A stretch of 64,000 bases of DNA from Archegozetes longisetosus. Taxonomy: Eukaryota > Arthropoda > Arachnida > Sarcoptiformes > Trhypochthoniidae. Location: positions 10,613,112 to 10,677,111 of the forward strand of contig JAEMBT020000009.1 in the NCBI GenBank assembly GCA_018873245.2. The letters run 5' to 3'. Each line of letters starts with the position of its first letter. The stretch's first letter is position 1. This document shows, piece after piece, positions 10,659 through 21,018 of this stretch. The position numbers and the translations under genes were made by a program. Below the pieces are notes generated by a model. The model searched no databases and had not been told where the DNA came from. It saw nothing but the letters and a program-made list of their open reading frames with translations.

Positions 10659-12870
10659 TTAATTTTTTATTGTTTTGTCGAACAGATCGTGTAATAATTT
10701 CTGACTTTTTGTACAAGAATTGTCGTCCAAACTGTATAGTGTATCATAAAACTTTGAATTGACTGTTTTAGGAACACATTCAAGAATCTTATAAATATCT
10801 AATAGCTCTTCGCGAGATCAATATCATTGAAAATATTATCAAAGTTTGTAAAGTCGGTGTTTGGTTTGAAAATTTCCAATCCTTGTTCACAATTTTCACT
10901 CGACGAAAAAGAAATTTTAATATATTTTCGAGTAAACTCTATTTTTCTCATATTCTTACAATCATTTATCTGGGTTTTCACATTTTGATCAACTTTTCCT
11001 TATATTTATAAACTTTACAACTTTATTACTAGAATGAGAGCCATAAGAATTAGAATGATTTACTGAAATCACTTCGAAGGGGTTTTCAATGCTTGTGTTT
11101 TTAATAATTCATTCATATTCTAAGGAAAAATAAACTTTTTCATAATGTTTTTTATTGGCCTCAATCCGTCCAAAATGTCCATCTATTTCCATACGTGAAT
11201 GATCAGAATTTGGATAATAGATAATAATTTTGTTGAGCTTGCCACATATTATGATATGCTTATAAAATGCCCATAAGAACTTGTTTTTACTTTGAGAAAA
11301 ACAATTTCCGAAAAAATATGCAAAATCTTCACATCACTACTCAAATTAATATAAATATTAAAATCGCAGCTTGCGTTATATCGTTTTAAAAATTTATTTT
11401 TGATCTCGTTTTTATAATAGTAAAACTTTTGAGCCTCATTTTCGTGTAATAGCAGTTCTTTATTGATCTCATTCATTGATTCAATTTCTTTGTTTTTCTG
11501 ATAATTAATGATTTGAATTCTCAATTTGTCACAAACTTCGCATATATCAACTCTTGGCTTTTTAATAGATATCTCATAAGTTTTGAATGTTTTGGAAAAC
11601 ACTATAAACGAAACATCAATTTTGTGTTCTGGATATAAATCTAAAAAAGTCTATAGATATTAGCGACATTCCCGAATTCAGTTGATAGATATTTCTTGTT
11701 CTTATTTTTCCCATAATGTGTTTGCTCAGTCGGTAGTGATATTATTAGGTCTTTTACATCTTCACGTACTATATAAGGTGTTTTATTAGGTCTAGGTGTT
11801 TTATTGGTTTATTATGTTTGCCTCTCATGTCATTAGAATTCATACGATTTGTTAATATCTTTCGTCTTAAGGCACTTATTTTGATGCCGAGAATTCCCAA
11901 AATTACTTTTTGACAGACTTTAACTCGACTAACATTATTGTGGAGCTAAGAGCTATAATTAAACTTAAGATATCCTAGTTATCAAATAATTCTCAAAAAC
12001 TTAAAATTCTGCATGTACAGGGTTAAACAAAATCTTTTGCAAGGGGGTATGGCAAAAAACTATCGATATAAGCATACTAATGTGCGATTTCTGAAATACA
12101 ATGAAAAGGTAATAACTGAGGCAGTTAAAATTCAAAATAAAAATTTTGAAACTTGCACTTTAAAACACATCTCGCCTTAATATTAACTGACCATATAGCG
12201 TGAATACAAATAAGATTTTTATTTCAACATGTTTTTATAATTGTTGATACTCTCTATAATGTTCGGGACATGTGATAACGAAAACTCCCGCTTAATTGAT
12301 ACAGAATCTCTTGAAACGCTGCTTTTATTGTATCCAAAAGCTAGAAGATGTATTTTACGCAAACGGTGGCTAAACTGAATATTAAACTTGTAGCTTTTAT
12401 TCTCGTTTTTATAACGTGCTTAATAAAATTCACTTCAAAATTATAGAATAAGACTTTTTTGCTGTACCCCCTTGAAAAAGATCTTGTTCAACCCTGTACA
12501 TGAAAAAATTCAAGACTTCAACAAGATCTTATTCAAATCAAAATGTTGAAAAATTTATATCTTCTAAGATATACAATACTTTATAAATCGAATTTTTACC
12601 TCATTTTTCTCGGATTGGGCTTCAATGAAATACTCAATTTTTTAAAATCTTCTTTCCAGTATTTGTGACTGGAATTACCATAGATTTGAGAAAAAAGTAT
12701 TGCTGCTCATGACTTTTTAATAAATTATAGCGATTAAAAACGTGTTGCCTTTGTTCATCATTCAGAATTGTTTTACATTTTATTTCACAACTACAATCAA
12801 TATTATTGGTTTGAACTCTCGCGGGAATAACTTTTTCAGACTTATGAGTAAAATGTTGTTTACCTTCCAA
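10659..12870 (-). pseudogene. Transposase remnant of the 2.85-kb element
   Basis: Read on the minus strand from 12870. The N-terminal piece (12634-12870) has CSCEIKCKTILNDEQRQHVFNRY, i.e. a C-x-C-x3-C motif followed by a basic helix. A middle piece (11249-11602) has KPRVDICEVCDKLRIQI then a Lys/Glu-rich coiled-coil-like stretch. A C-terminal piece (10659-10981) has EFTRKYIKISFSSS and ends LLHDLFDKTIKN. This order (Cys cluster, K-P-x-x-D-x-C-x-x-C, Lys-rich helix) resembles a large family of transposase-like proteins common in arthropod genomes. Stops and frameshifts separate the pieces, and the MITE at 12018-12496 interrupts it. Confidence 0.5.
12018..12496. mobile_element. Tc1/mariner-type MITE (479 bp)
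   Basis: Inverted ends CAGGGTTAAACAAAATCTTT and, complemented, CAGGGTTGAACAAGATCTTT extend over about 40 bp. They are flanked by TA on both sides (12016-17, 12497-98), the target duplication of Tc1/mariner elements; an alternative reading is a 4-bp CATG duplication. No coding capacity. Confidence 0.65.
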
Positions 12871-13305
12871 TATAGCGGCTTTAATTTGAATTTTTTAGAG
12901 ATCTTTTTGGGCTTCATTTCTCTTTTCAGTTCTCTAAGATATATAAACACCTTTTAAAAGACTAAATAAATGTTTAAAAAAGCATTTTGTGTTGACATTT
13001 AATCTCTAAAATGTGCAAACTATGACTCAATTTTTAAAGAACTTTTCTTACATAAAAGTTCATTCTCATTAATGCTTTAATGACTAAATATATTAGTTTT
13101 CGGTTTTACCCTGTACTATCCATTTGCCTTTTTGTTTTCAAAAGTTAAGAAGTACTTTTCGACTTCTATGCTTGAATTGTTTGATTTTTGTAAGTTTTAC
13201 AAACCTTGATGCGTGTGGCATTAGTTAAGGGCAACTCGTTAGGCATCGACACAATTCCCAATAATATACCATAGGTATTATTTGTTTGATAATAGACAGA
13301 AGAGG

Positions 13306-13651
13306 AAAAAATATTTCACTTCAGATAAGACTTAAAGAGTATAGCGACTCTTTCGTTGTCAAAGATAATCGAATGTATTGCAAACTTTGAAACGATTATG
13401 TGGACTTTAAGAATAAGAGTATAATCGACGCTCACATCTAGTCTAAGAAACACCAAAACCTATTGAATCAAATTCTAAGCAGAGAAAAATTGATCAAAGC
13501 TTTGATCAGTTGAATGAAGAGCAGGTGTTCCTCAATGATTTGGTCTCATTCATGACATATAATAATATCACTTTGGAGAAAGTAAATAATAACGAATTTT
13601 TTCGTAATTTTTTCGTAATTTTTTCTCGAAGTATTAAAAAAGTATTAAAGT
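13306..13651 (+). mobile_element. hAT element, 5' part (BED zinc finger)
   Basis: Encodes DSFVVKDNRMYCKL then NDYVDFKNKSIIDAHI then SKKHQN in one frame with two in-frame stops. This is the BED-type zinc finger (C-x2-C ... H-x4-H, with the second Cys and one residue near the His pair now stop codons) at the start of hAT transposases related to CGGBP1. It is followed by the PKPIESNSKQRK region. The element cuts off chemoreceptor copy A at 13305 and is interrupted at 13652 by the Polinton; it resumes at 29176. Confidence 0.65.
13451..13640 (+). repeat. Left copy of about 180-bp direct repeat flanking the Polinton
   Basis: Starts CACCAAAACCTATTG and ends CGAAGTATTAAAAA. It matches 29176-29354 with one substitution and one extra 11-bp tandem unit (TTTTTTCGTAA). 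It is hAT coding sequence, so the Polinton insertion is flanked by a duplicated stretch of its target. Confidence 0.9.
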
Positions 13652-14432
13652 AGTAGTGTATATACGGCGGTCCTAGGACAGTACGAAAGTACGAGTCTAC
13701 GACCCCCTAACTCCCCCTAAATATTGCATAAAAATATGTAAAAAATAGCATATTTTATACTATTTTTTACATAAAATACTGATAAAAATGAAAAAATTGT
13801 AGTTTTCCAACTATATATTTAGATAATATTACATAAATAGTGCAAAAGGGGTGCCCTCCCATCTCACCACCTTTCGGGTAACAGTACCAGTTGCTCATCA
13901 TATTTCTTATTTATATTTTTATTCAGCTACTGTACCCTCGCCGCTTATTTAGCGACTATTTAATCCATCATACAATCTCTACGTATAGAGAAAGTAGAGG
14001 ATCTCCCAAAAGTGGTGTCAGGTATGGGATTCGAACCACTGGCCAAATGATTCAAACACTCATACTCTTTAACCACTAAGCTATTAAGACTATTGATAAG
14101 AAATGGAGCTGTTGTATGGTTTTAATAGAAAGTATTGGTATGTTGTTATCATTACTCTCTGAATTAAATTATCATAAAGTTAACATTATGTAGACATTTT
14201 TATCAATATTAAAAGATAGATAAAACAACTTTTACTCAATAGATAAAATAACTTTTATGTAAAAAAAATATTTAATATTGTTGACAATAAGCCAACAAAT
14301 AATGTTTTGATGAGTCATTCACTCACTTGCAATTACTTTCATTCAACACTTTTCTGTCCCGCTAAAGTGTTTGAAGGGGACAGGAGGACGGGACAAACGG
14401 GACAGCTTTTTTGTCCCTCATAGAAAAGCATT
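13652..14432. repeat. Polinton left terminal inverted repeat (781 bp)
   Basis: Pairs base for base with the complement of 28395-29175; identity ends at CTCATAGAAAAGCATT. Only isolated differences were seen (for example one near the tip). Contains a tRNA-like block on the minus strand at 14027-14083. Confidence 0.95.
14027..14083 (-). promoter_or_regulatory. tRNA-like box A / box B in left TIR
   Basis: Complement of the block described at 28744-28800: box B is GGTTCGAATCC (14027-14037 read on the minus strand) and box A is TAGCTTAGTGGTTAAAG. Confidence 0.5.
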
Positions 14433-14758
14433 TTTCATATACTGCATTTATGTGTTTTTAGTAATATTTATAGTTTTCACAATGTTACAGAGATTATCTA
14501 ATCTGTGCGATTAATTTCTTAGTTGCATCATTGAAATGAAATCAAATACGTCAGTCATGAAACTCATTCTCATTACTAAATTTTTTTCTCATCGATGAGA
14601 ATTGGAATGAGCATGCTTATAGTAGTGTGACGTGTTATTCCGACAATAAATAAAAATTGATATAAAATTTAAAAAATCATATTTCTCTTAACTAAGTAAG
14701 CAATATTATTTTGACTGAATACTAATAAATATATAATATATGAAAGACTCATATAATT

Positions 14759-15220
14759 TCAGTTAGCTAATGTAATTTTTATATTCATTGAAGTTATCAA
14801 ACTTAAGTCAGTATTTCCCTTGAATCTTATCATTAACTTATTGCTCTTTTCTTCAGAAATTTTAAGTTCTATCGAATATTTGTCAGTTGTTGAATATAAT
14901 ATTTTAGATTTGCTTCTCTTATTCTTATTATAAATAAATTGATTTTTGTAAAAGTATTCTCCTTTATTGAATATGATCCACATATTATAAAAATATTCAG
15001 TTTCTATAGATTTAAAATCAATTTCAATATCTGAATTAGGTTTCACTTCTATTTCTCTGTCAAATATTATACGTTTTGAGTTCTCTTCCACTATACTTTT
15101 AACTTTTAAATTACCTGTTAATTCTAAATCACCTTCAAGTTTAACAGAAGTATCATTTGCTATAATACTATTTGTTCGAATAGTATCAAAATCATAATAT
15201 ATATTTCCTTCATCCATCAT
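14759..15220 (-). CDS. Polinton fibre-like protein (small)
   Basis: 153 residues. The N-terminal third (TNSIIANDTSVKLEGDLEL, then TGNLKVKS) has the short beta-strand periodicity seen in trimeric phage and adenovirus shaft/fibre proteins; the rest looks like a beta-rich head. Function is inferred from this resemblance and from its place beside the capsid and protease genes. It overlaps the protease start by a few bases. Confidence 0.4.
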   Translation of the reverse strand: MMDEGNIYYDFDTIRTNSIIANDTSVKLEGDLELTGNLKVKSIVEENSKRIIFDREIEVKPNSDIEIDFKSIETEYFYNMWIIFNKGEYFYKNQFIYNKNKRSKSKILYSTTDKYSIELKISEEKSNKLMIRFKGNTDLSLITSMNIKITLAN

Positions 15221-15644
15221 TTATTAGATTTAGAATTACATCTTGAAAAGAATGACCATTGCTAAGTTCATGTAATACTCTCAAACATAAATGTCCACAA
15301 TAATTTGTTCCAAGTTTTTGAATCTGAAAAGTAGTCATTAAAATATTATCTCCTAAATAGTTTTGAATTTCATTAGGAGGATCTAACCCAAAAGAATCAA
15401 AATAGTACTTGTTATTTTTATCCTTATAATAACAAACCCAATGTGTTCCATCATTTTTAATTGAATCTAAATTAACAATACCACATTCTTTTTCTTTAAT
15501 TTTATGAGGTAATGTATCTCTCATAAAAACTCCTCTAAGGTTTTTTATTTTCAACTCTTTTGCCATATTATCTAAATCAAAGTTTGATAGAGGTTTCAAT
15601 TTGTGTAAGGACTTTTCCCTTAAAAAAGTCCTTTGCCATGACAT
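15210..15644 (-). CDS. Polinton cysteine protease (adenain-like)
   Basis: 144 residues with the Ulp1/adenain arrangement: His in GTHWVCYY, Asp in YFDSFG, Gln in FQIQKLG and the nucleophile Cys in TNYCGHLCLRVL. In Polintons and adenoviruses this enzyme matures capsid proteins. Its position next to the small hydrophobic and capsid genes is typical. Confidence 0.85.
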   Translation of the reverse strand: MSWQRTFLREKSLHKLKPLSNFDLDNMAKELKIKNLRGVFMRDTLPHKIKEKECGIVNLDSIKNDGTHWVCYYKDKNNKYYFDSFGLDPPNEIQNYLGDNILMTTFQIQKLGTNYCGHLCLRVLHELSNGHSFQDVILNLINDG

Positions 15645-16083
15645 TTATTACATTTCTTATAAAGCCCTTTACCACTAAACATTTTATTCTCTATCATTTC
15701 ATTATGTCTTTTTGTTTCTGCTAACTGTCTCTCATTAGCTTTTGCTTGATTAACTGCCTTAGCTATTTGAGATCCTCCTGCTGCTAGGCTACCAACTGCA
15801 GATAGACCTCCTAAAATTAAAGGTAGTAAAGGTAAGAAACCTCCATTTTTTTCAACATCTGTAATTGAGTATTACTTAGGTTCAAGTCAACTCCAGTTTT
15901 ATTTTTAATAGCTTTATCAATATTACTTTTTTGTGTATTTGTTAAAAAAATAGGAATATCTCCATTCAAACTATTTTTACTTAACCTTAAAGTAAGAGGC
16001 TTTTTATTTTTATTGCTTTACCTAAATTCTTCTTTTGATTCTCTGATAGACATATTTTATGTTCTATGTATTTATCACTCATT
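15645..16083 (-). CDS. Polinton small hydrophobic minor-capsid-like protein (degraded)
   Basis: Contains a Gly/Ala/Leu-rich membrane-active-looking stretch (GFLPLLPLILGGLSAVGSLA), then a basic amphipathic region (AKAVNQAKANERQ) and a K-G-L-Y-type tail. Proteins of this composition are found between protease and capsid genes in many Polintons and may correspond to adenovirus pVI/pX-like minor capsid components. Degraded. Confidence 0.45.
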
Positions 16084-16855
16084 TATTAATAATTAATAAT
16101 CAATCATCATTCTAGATCCATCGCTAGTTAGATTCATTAATCTATCACTTAATATTAAACAATAACATTTAGTATTAGCAGGAACATTTGAATTAAATCT
16201 AACTCTTATTGTAATATCTGATATAGAATTCTTTAATTTTTCACTTTGTTTGCTAACATCAATGACGAACAAAGGATATAAATCTTTGAAATAATTTAGA
16301 CTTATCATAAAATCGTTATAGTTATCATTTAATCCATAATATTTCTCTCTGAATTGTTTAGCTGAGTAATATGTAAAAGAATAATCTTCACTTCTAAAGT
16401 TATTTATGATATCTATATTTGGATATCTGTCAGCATTTAAATTAACATGAATGTCTCTAACATCACAATGATAAAAAACTGCAGAGTTTTTATCTATATT
16501 CTTATATCTATCAGTTTGAAAAGCTGTTATTGTATATCTAGGTTTCTCAGATGCTGATCTTGGTCCTAAACGCCAAGTAAATTCATTACTTAATGGTACA
16601 TCATATGAATCCATATTTCTATACATGAAACCAATAGGAAATGATTTTTTACTTTCAATCATCTTATACAAAGAATGTAATTGTTCAAAATTTGGTACAA
16701 TATTTGGCATAGTCCATGTTATGTTTGCTATTTCAACTTTACATGAAACTGTACCAGCTTTAAATATTGCATCCTCGTTGCCACATCTTGTTAAAATTAA
16801 GGTCTGTTTTACTCCATATATTACTTTCTTATAATCTTCACAAAAACCAAATATA

Positions 16856-18702
16856 CACATTCCACGGTTCGTAACTAGGAGTGTTTGAACGCTTGTAGCT
16901 TGGTCAAAATTGACCGATTTTAATGCGGTTTGTTTTATAATGTAGAAAAACTGAACAGAAATGTCATATCAAAATTTCACCTTGCTATCACAACAAATAA
17001 AAAATCCAGAAATAAAAAACATAAAAGTTATTTAAAAAACGGTTTTTAACTTTTATTGTCACATACACTGTGTGTGACCCCCGAAGTCAATTTTTTGCGA
17101 AATGTAAACAAACTCTTGAGTTCTATTAATGTGATTTGCAAATACTTTAATTTGATTGAGTTTCAAGTGATTTGCAATGCCACTGACTAAAGAGGAAAGA
17201 GAGTTAAAGTTTCGGCGTTTCATTCAAATGAAATGGTCTGGACAGAAGTCATCGGTGATAATAAGAGAATTAGGTAAGTAATTAAAATGAATTTTATTTG
17301 TAGTCTAATTAATAAATTATTGTTTTAGACATTAATAAGAATACGTTCACTGAATGGAATCGCATTGACAAGGAGAACGAGCTCTTCCTGTCCGTCAAAC
17401 GAGGCTTAACTCAAGGAGAGCTCAAGAAGACTACTCCAGAGGACGACCAGGCATTGCGAGCGATGGCTTTGGCAAACAATTGGAGTTCACTCAGCGATTT
17501 GCGGCAATTACCAGAATTTCAAGAGAATGAGAGACTGGGAACAGTGTCTGACACAACACTAAGACTACGTCTGCGTTCATCTGGTATTAAATCTTTATTT
17601 ATTAAATATAAAAATATTAATTTTTATTTAAATATTAAGGAGTGAGACGAAGAGTGGCCGCAATCAAGCAACGACTGCGAGAGTGGCACAAAGAGGCGCG
17701 ACTGCGATACGCCAACTTAATGATAGACTGGACTTTCGTGAACTGGGCTCACGTGATATTCATCGACGAATTTCACATCTCCAGCGCCAGAGGTGGTCGG
17801 CTTTGGGTATGGCGCGAAAACAACACCCGTTATGAAGAGCGCAACATTGCTGAAGTCAATGTCACGAACAGAGTGACTGTCTCTTTTGTGCTTTTGTAAG
17901 TGCTTAATAAGTTTTAGAAAATAATTGTAAATTAATTTCTATTTTAAAGCTTCAGTTTCCACGGCTTGGGAGAGCTCCACATCTTGGAGCGCACAAACGC
18001 TCAAACGTATACAGAATTTCTTGAGGAGAAAGTTCTGCCTTATATCGATCAGCATTACGATGACGGCCACGTGTATCTGCTCCACGACAATCACCCGGTT
18101 CACACGTCTAATTTCGTGAGAGAGTGGATCAACACAAATATTGGAGCCGTTGAAGACTTTGTTATCCCACACCCGGCGTAATTATTGATTTATTTTAATT
18201 TAATTTAATTCTAATTTTTATTATCAGTCTCTCGCCAGATCTTAATCCTACTGAGAATTTCGGGTCAGTTCTCAAGGGATTAGTTCGCTCTGTCCGTCCA
18301 GTGATTGACACGCGCGAAGACCTCGTGGCTGCACTCACCGGCGCTTTCGAGCAAATGCGTGGCCCGGGATGGCGTCAATTCTTCATCGATTTAGTTGAAT
18401 CGATGCCGAGGCGTTTGGCGGAAGTTACCGCTGCTAATGGTGGTCATACTCGATATTGAGTTTTAGTTTCTAGTCATTATTAATTCTAATATTATTTAAT
18501 ATTTTCAAAAAAATCCATTTTCAATGTAACTTTTGCTTTAAAAATTAATTACTTTTTTGTGTCATGAGATAAAAATGGGAAATTTTGATATGAAATTTCT
18601 GTTCAGTTTTTCTACATTTTAAAACAAACCGCATTAAAATCGGTCTATTTTTGACCAAGCTACAAGCGTTCAAACACTCCTAGTTACGAACCGTGGAATG
18701 TG
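16856..18702 (+). mobile_element. Tc1/mariner-type transposon with introns, apparently intact
   Basis: TA target duplications at 16854-55 and 18703-04. Inverted repeats start CACATTCCACGGTTCGTAAC at both ends and run for about 125 bp with only a few differences, so it is young. It encodes one transposase with four introns (next entry). It lies in the Polinton capsid gene in opposite orientation to it. Confidence 0.9.
17177..18459 (+). CDS. DDE transposase with four short introns
   Basis: Exons 17177-17273, 17329-17583, 17640-17895, 17950-18177 and 18228-18459 join to exactly 1,068 nt, an open frame of 355 residues. Introns are 55, 56, 54 and 50 bp; donors GTAAGT, GTATTA, GTAAGT and GTAATT, all with AG acceptors. 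The protein starts MPLTKEERELKFRRFIQ (a helix-turn-helix N-terminus). Catalytic residues: D in HVIFIDEFHIS, D in VYLLHDNHPVHT and E in LSPDLNPTENFG, with 38 residues between the second D and the E, so the spacing is DD38E rather than the DD34E of Tc1. All reading phases agree across the four junctions. It ends GGHTRY. Spliceosomal introns are unusual in this superfamily, and these have the same size as the host intron at 3727. Confidence 0.85.
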
Positions 18703-19251
18703 TATGACTTAAAGGAATAACAAAACTAAAGTTCCCATCACCTCTTATCTGTATCTTTTCATGTCGTAACTTGAATCCATTGTTTGTTGTTAGACCTTTA
18801 CCTTTATCTAAAGTCCAACACATATTTAATCCGGAGTTTTCGAAATCTTTTGGATAACTTAATAAACCTTTCATCAGAGTACATTGTCCAGGGTGATTAA
18901 TATATTCGATAACTTTATCCCCAATTTGATATTCTATTCTATCAAATAAGAACATTACTCCATTATTAACTAATGTTACAACTTCAGTATCTAATAATTT
19001 TACCCCATCACTTTTAACTAATTTTCCTTTAATTGTTAGCAGACTCTTTGATGGTAGATAATATGAATCTTGATTTTCAATTAATATTCTTATTTGTTGG
19101 TTAGAATTAAGATTACTGCCTGCTACCGGTTCATAGTTATAATAATTATATTCAGATACACTTTCATCTGTTTGAAGTGGATCAGATATTTTTAAATAAT
19201 CTTCTACTACATTAGTTGTCATTTATAATACCGTAAGTTCGTTTTAAATAA

Positions 19252-20010
19252 ATGTCTGAAGTTTATATACAACCTAAAGATTCAATATCCCTTATTTTAG
19301 ATTCAAGTAGTACTGATTTCATAACCAATTATTCTCCTCCAATACAGCTGAAGAAAGAGAAGCAATATGAGATAGCTTTGGTTAATTTAGAAACGTATTA
19401 TAGTTTTCCAAATATAGATAACACAAATAATATATTTAGATATTCGATAGATAAGGGAGCTAATTGGTTTGAAATAGAGATACCTGAAGGGAGTTATGAA
19501 TTGAAACAAATCAATAGTGAAATATTTAGAATCATGAAATCAAGAGGACATTACGATAAGTCAACAAATAAAGGTTATATTAACATCTCAGCCAATCTAG
19601 CAACATTAAGATGTATATTACAAATTAAGGATGCTAAATATCAAGTAGATTTTTCTCGTCAACGATCTCTAAGTGTTATATTAGGTTATGAAAAGAAGGT
19701 ATTTAGTGATCCTTATAATGAAGGAACTAGTACAGTAAACATTTTGACTACTAATTCAATTCTAGTTGGATGTAGTTTAGTTCAAGGTTCATATCTTAAT
19801 TCATCTAAAGAACCAATAATTTATAGCTTCTTTCCTAAATGTCTTCCAGGAGAAAAAATAATCGAAACGCCAAAGAATCTAATCTATTTACCAGTTAATA
19901 CTAATGATAAAATAGATTATATTCAAATTAGATTGAAAGATAATAATGGAAAGTTATTGAATTTGAGAGGAGAAAAAATAACATTAAGACTACACTTGAA
20001 GGAAGCTTAA
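19252..20010 (+). CDS. Polinton minor capsid (penton-like) protein
   Basis: 252 residues. An N-terminal IQPKDSISLILDSSSTDFIT resembles the start of penton-like single jelly-roll proteins of Polintons, which form the capsid vertices. The middle KEKQYEIALVNLETYYSF and the C-terminal LRGEKITLRLHLKEA are family-typical. Divergent from the major capsid gene, start to start. Confidence 0.65.
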   Translation: MSEVYIQPKDSISLILDSSSTDFITNYSPPIQLKKEKQYEIALVNLETYYSFPNIDNTNNIFRYSIDKGANWFEIEIPEGSYELKQINSEIFRIMKSRGHYDKSTNKGYINISANLATLRCILQIKDAKYQVDFSRQRSLSVILGYEKKVFSDPYNEGTSTVNILTTNSILVGCSLVQGSYLNSSKEPIIYSFFPKCLPGEKIIETPKNLIYLPVNTNDKIDYIQIRLKDNNGKLLNLRGEKITLRLHLKEA

Positions 20011-20759
20011 TTTAATTCATTCAAATAAACTGTTGTGTTGATCTCTAAACAATTATTCGTTTTAATTTGGCCAATTCCTGAAATAAGAAATATATTATTA
20101 TCTCTTATTAAAATATCAACCAAAGTTTGATTAATGAATTGATCTACACTTTGCTTATTGCATTCTTCATATCGCACACATTTAAATACATATTGATAAT
20201 TAGTAAAATGCTTTGTCATTTCAGCTATATTTAATGTTTTAGTTGCAACATTAGATAATATAGTTAGCTTACCAACTAAAATAAATAAGTTAGCTATTTG
20301 AGTTGAAATTAATTTCAATTCTCCGCTTATTGTTTTCTCATTATATTTTGGAATCTTTAGTTTATATTCTTTAGGAATGAAAATATTCTTTTTCTCTAAA
20401 TAACTTTTTGTTACTGCATCATTTGGATCAATTGGATCAGCAACATTTTTAATTTGTTTATTTTTCATGTCTGTATGATCAACGTTTTTAAGATCATCTA
20501 TTTTATTTTCAACTTTAGCTTGTTCTTCTTTTATCAATCTTATTTTACTATCTAATCTATCAACATACTTTTTTGTTGCTGCATCAAGTGGTTCAGTAGG
20601 ATTTGATAAATTCATTATCCTATTGTTATTCATATTGAGTGCTCCAACCATACTTCCTCCTGTAGATCTTACAAATTTGTCCAGATCTGTATTGATTTGT
20701 CTATCTAAATCTATGTCATTATCATAATTTGATCTAAATCCGAACTTTTTTATTGACAT
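20007..20759 (-). CDS. Polinton tail-fibre-like protein
   Basis: 250 residues. Residues about 30-70 contain GGSMVGALNMNNNRIMNLS followed by PTEPLDAATKKYVD, the motif that recurs in phage tail fibres and fibre-like Polinton proteins (G-G-x-M-x-G-x-L-x-M-x-x-N-R-I). A second partial repeat is QIKNVADPIDPNDAVTKSY. A coiled-coil stretch separates them. Likely a receptor-binding or decoration protein; the C-terminal domain is unassigned. It overlaps the end of the minor capsid gene tail to tail by 4 bp. Confidence 0.6.
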   Translation of the reverse strand: MSIKKFGFRSNYDNDIDLDRQINTDLDKFVRSTGGSMVGALNMNNNRIMNLSNPTEPLDAATKKYVDRLDSKIRLIKEEQAKVENKIDDLKNVDHTDMKNKQIKNVADPIDPNDAVTKSYLEKKNIFIPKEYKLKIPKYNEKTISGELKLISTQIANLFILVGKLTILSNVATKTLNIAEMTKHFTNYQYVFKCVRYEECNKQSVDQFINQTLVDILIRDNNIFLISGIGQIKTNNCLEINTTVYLNELN

Positions 20760-20808
20760 TATACTTATTTATTAGTAAATTTATCAAAATCAATTTTTAA
20801 TTAGTTAA

Positions 20809-21018
20809 ATGATAAGATATAACTGTAATAATCCTAAATTGAATAAAACCTTTATATTAGGTAAAGGATTGTCATCAGCTGACAGAATTAGTTTAGAATC
20901 TAAGAAAGTTACTAAAGATTCATCAAATAGGAAAAAAATAAAATCTTTACCAGCAGAACAACAAATGTTCTTAAAGTCTTTGATTAATAAAACTGGTAAA
21001 GGCTTTAAGAAAATATGA
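20809..21018 (+). CDS. Polinton small basic protein
   Basis: 69 residues, Lys-rich (SNRKKIKSLPAEQQMFLKSL, tail GKGFKKI). Could be a DNA-condensing or scaffolding peptide; no clear family. It ends exactly where the next gene on the other strand ends. Confidence 0.4.
   Translation: MIRYNCNNPKLNKTFILGKGLSSADRISLESKKVTKDSSNRKKIKSLPAEQQMFLKSLINKTGKGFKKI

Larger units (their letters stand above)
10324..13169 (-). mobile_element. 2.85-kb DNA transposon with Cys-rich transposase
   Basis: Terminal inverted repeats start ATAGAAGTCGAAAAGTACTT at both ends (10324 and, complemented, 13169). It sits inside the last intron of the receptor copy A. I see no convincing target duplication. The same family is present as internally deleted copies at 43.9-44.5 kb. 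The superfamily is not determined from sequence alone. A 479-bp MITE is inserted at 12018. Confidence 0.6.
9891..13305 (-). pseudogene. Gustatory-receptor-like gene, 3' two exons (copy A)
   Basis: Homologous to the receptor at 32.2-33.8 kb. The penultimate exon (13201-13305) encodes SSVYYQTNNTYGILLGI ... NATRIK and ends at a GTAAAA donor. The last exon (9891-10027) follows an ATAG acceptor. The junction is phase 1 and gives IKVFFLLKYIILLN then FGLVCLVQFANES: transmembrane helix 7 ending in a hydrophobic-QF motif, as in arthropod gustatory receptors (TYhhhhhQF family motif). The intron (10028-13200) is swollen by a 2.85-kb DNA transposon. Everything upstream of 13305 has been replaced by a hAT element, so the gene lacks its first six helices and is dead, though its surviving exons are still open. 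It is the only copy in the window with an intact last exon. Confidence 0.7.
16093..19222 (-). pseudogene. Polinton major capsid protein, interrupted by a transposon
   Basis: Parts lie at 18703-19222 (N-terminal) and 16093-16855 (C-terminal) on the minus strand, separated by the Tc1/mariner element at 16856-18702. Recognisable signature stretches of the hexon-like double jelly-roll protein widespread in animal Polintons are IFGFCEDYKKVIYGVKQTL, ITWTMPNI, SEKPRYTITAFQTDR and PLFVIDVSKQSEKLKN. The gene order (protease, small protein, capsid) is standard. Confidence 0.7.

Noticed and set aside
13891-14079. 62-codon frames repeated at 13891-14079 and 28748-28936
   Set aside because: They are the two inverted-repeat copies of the Polinton read through the tRNA-like block; low-complexity, no coding signal.
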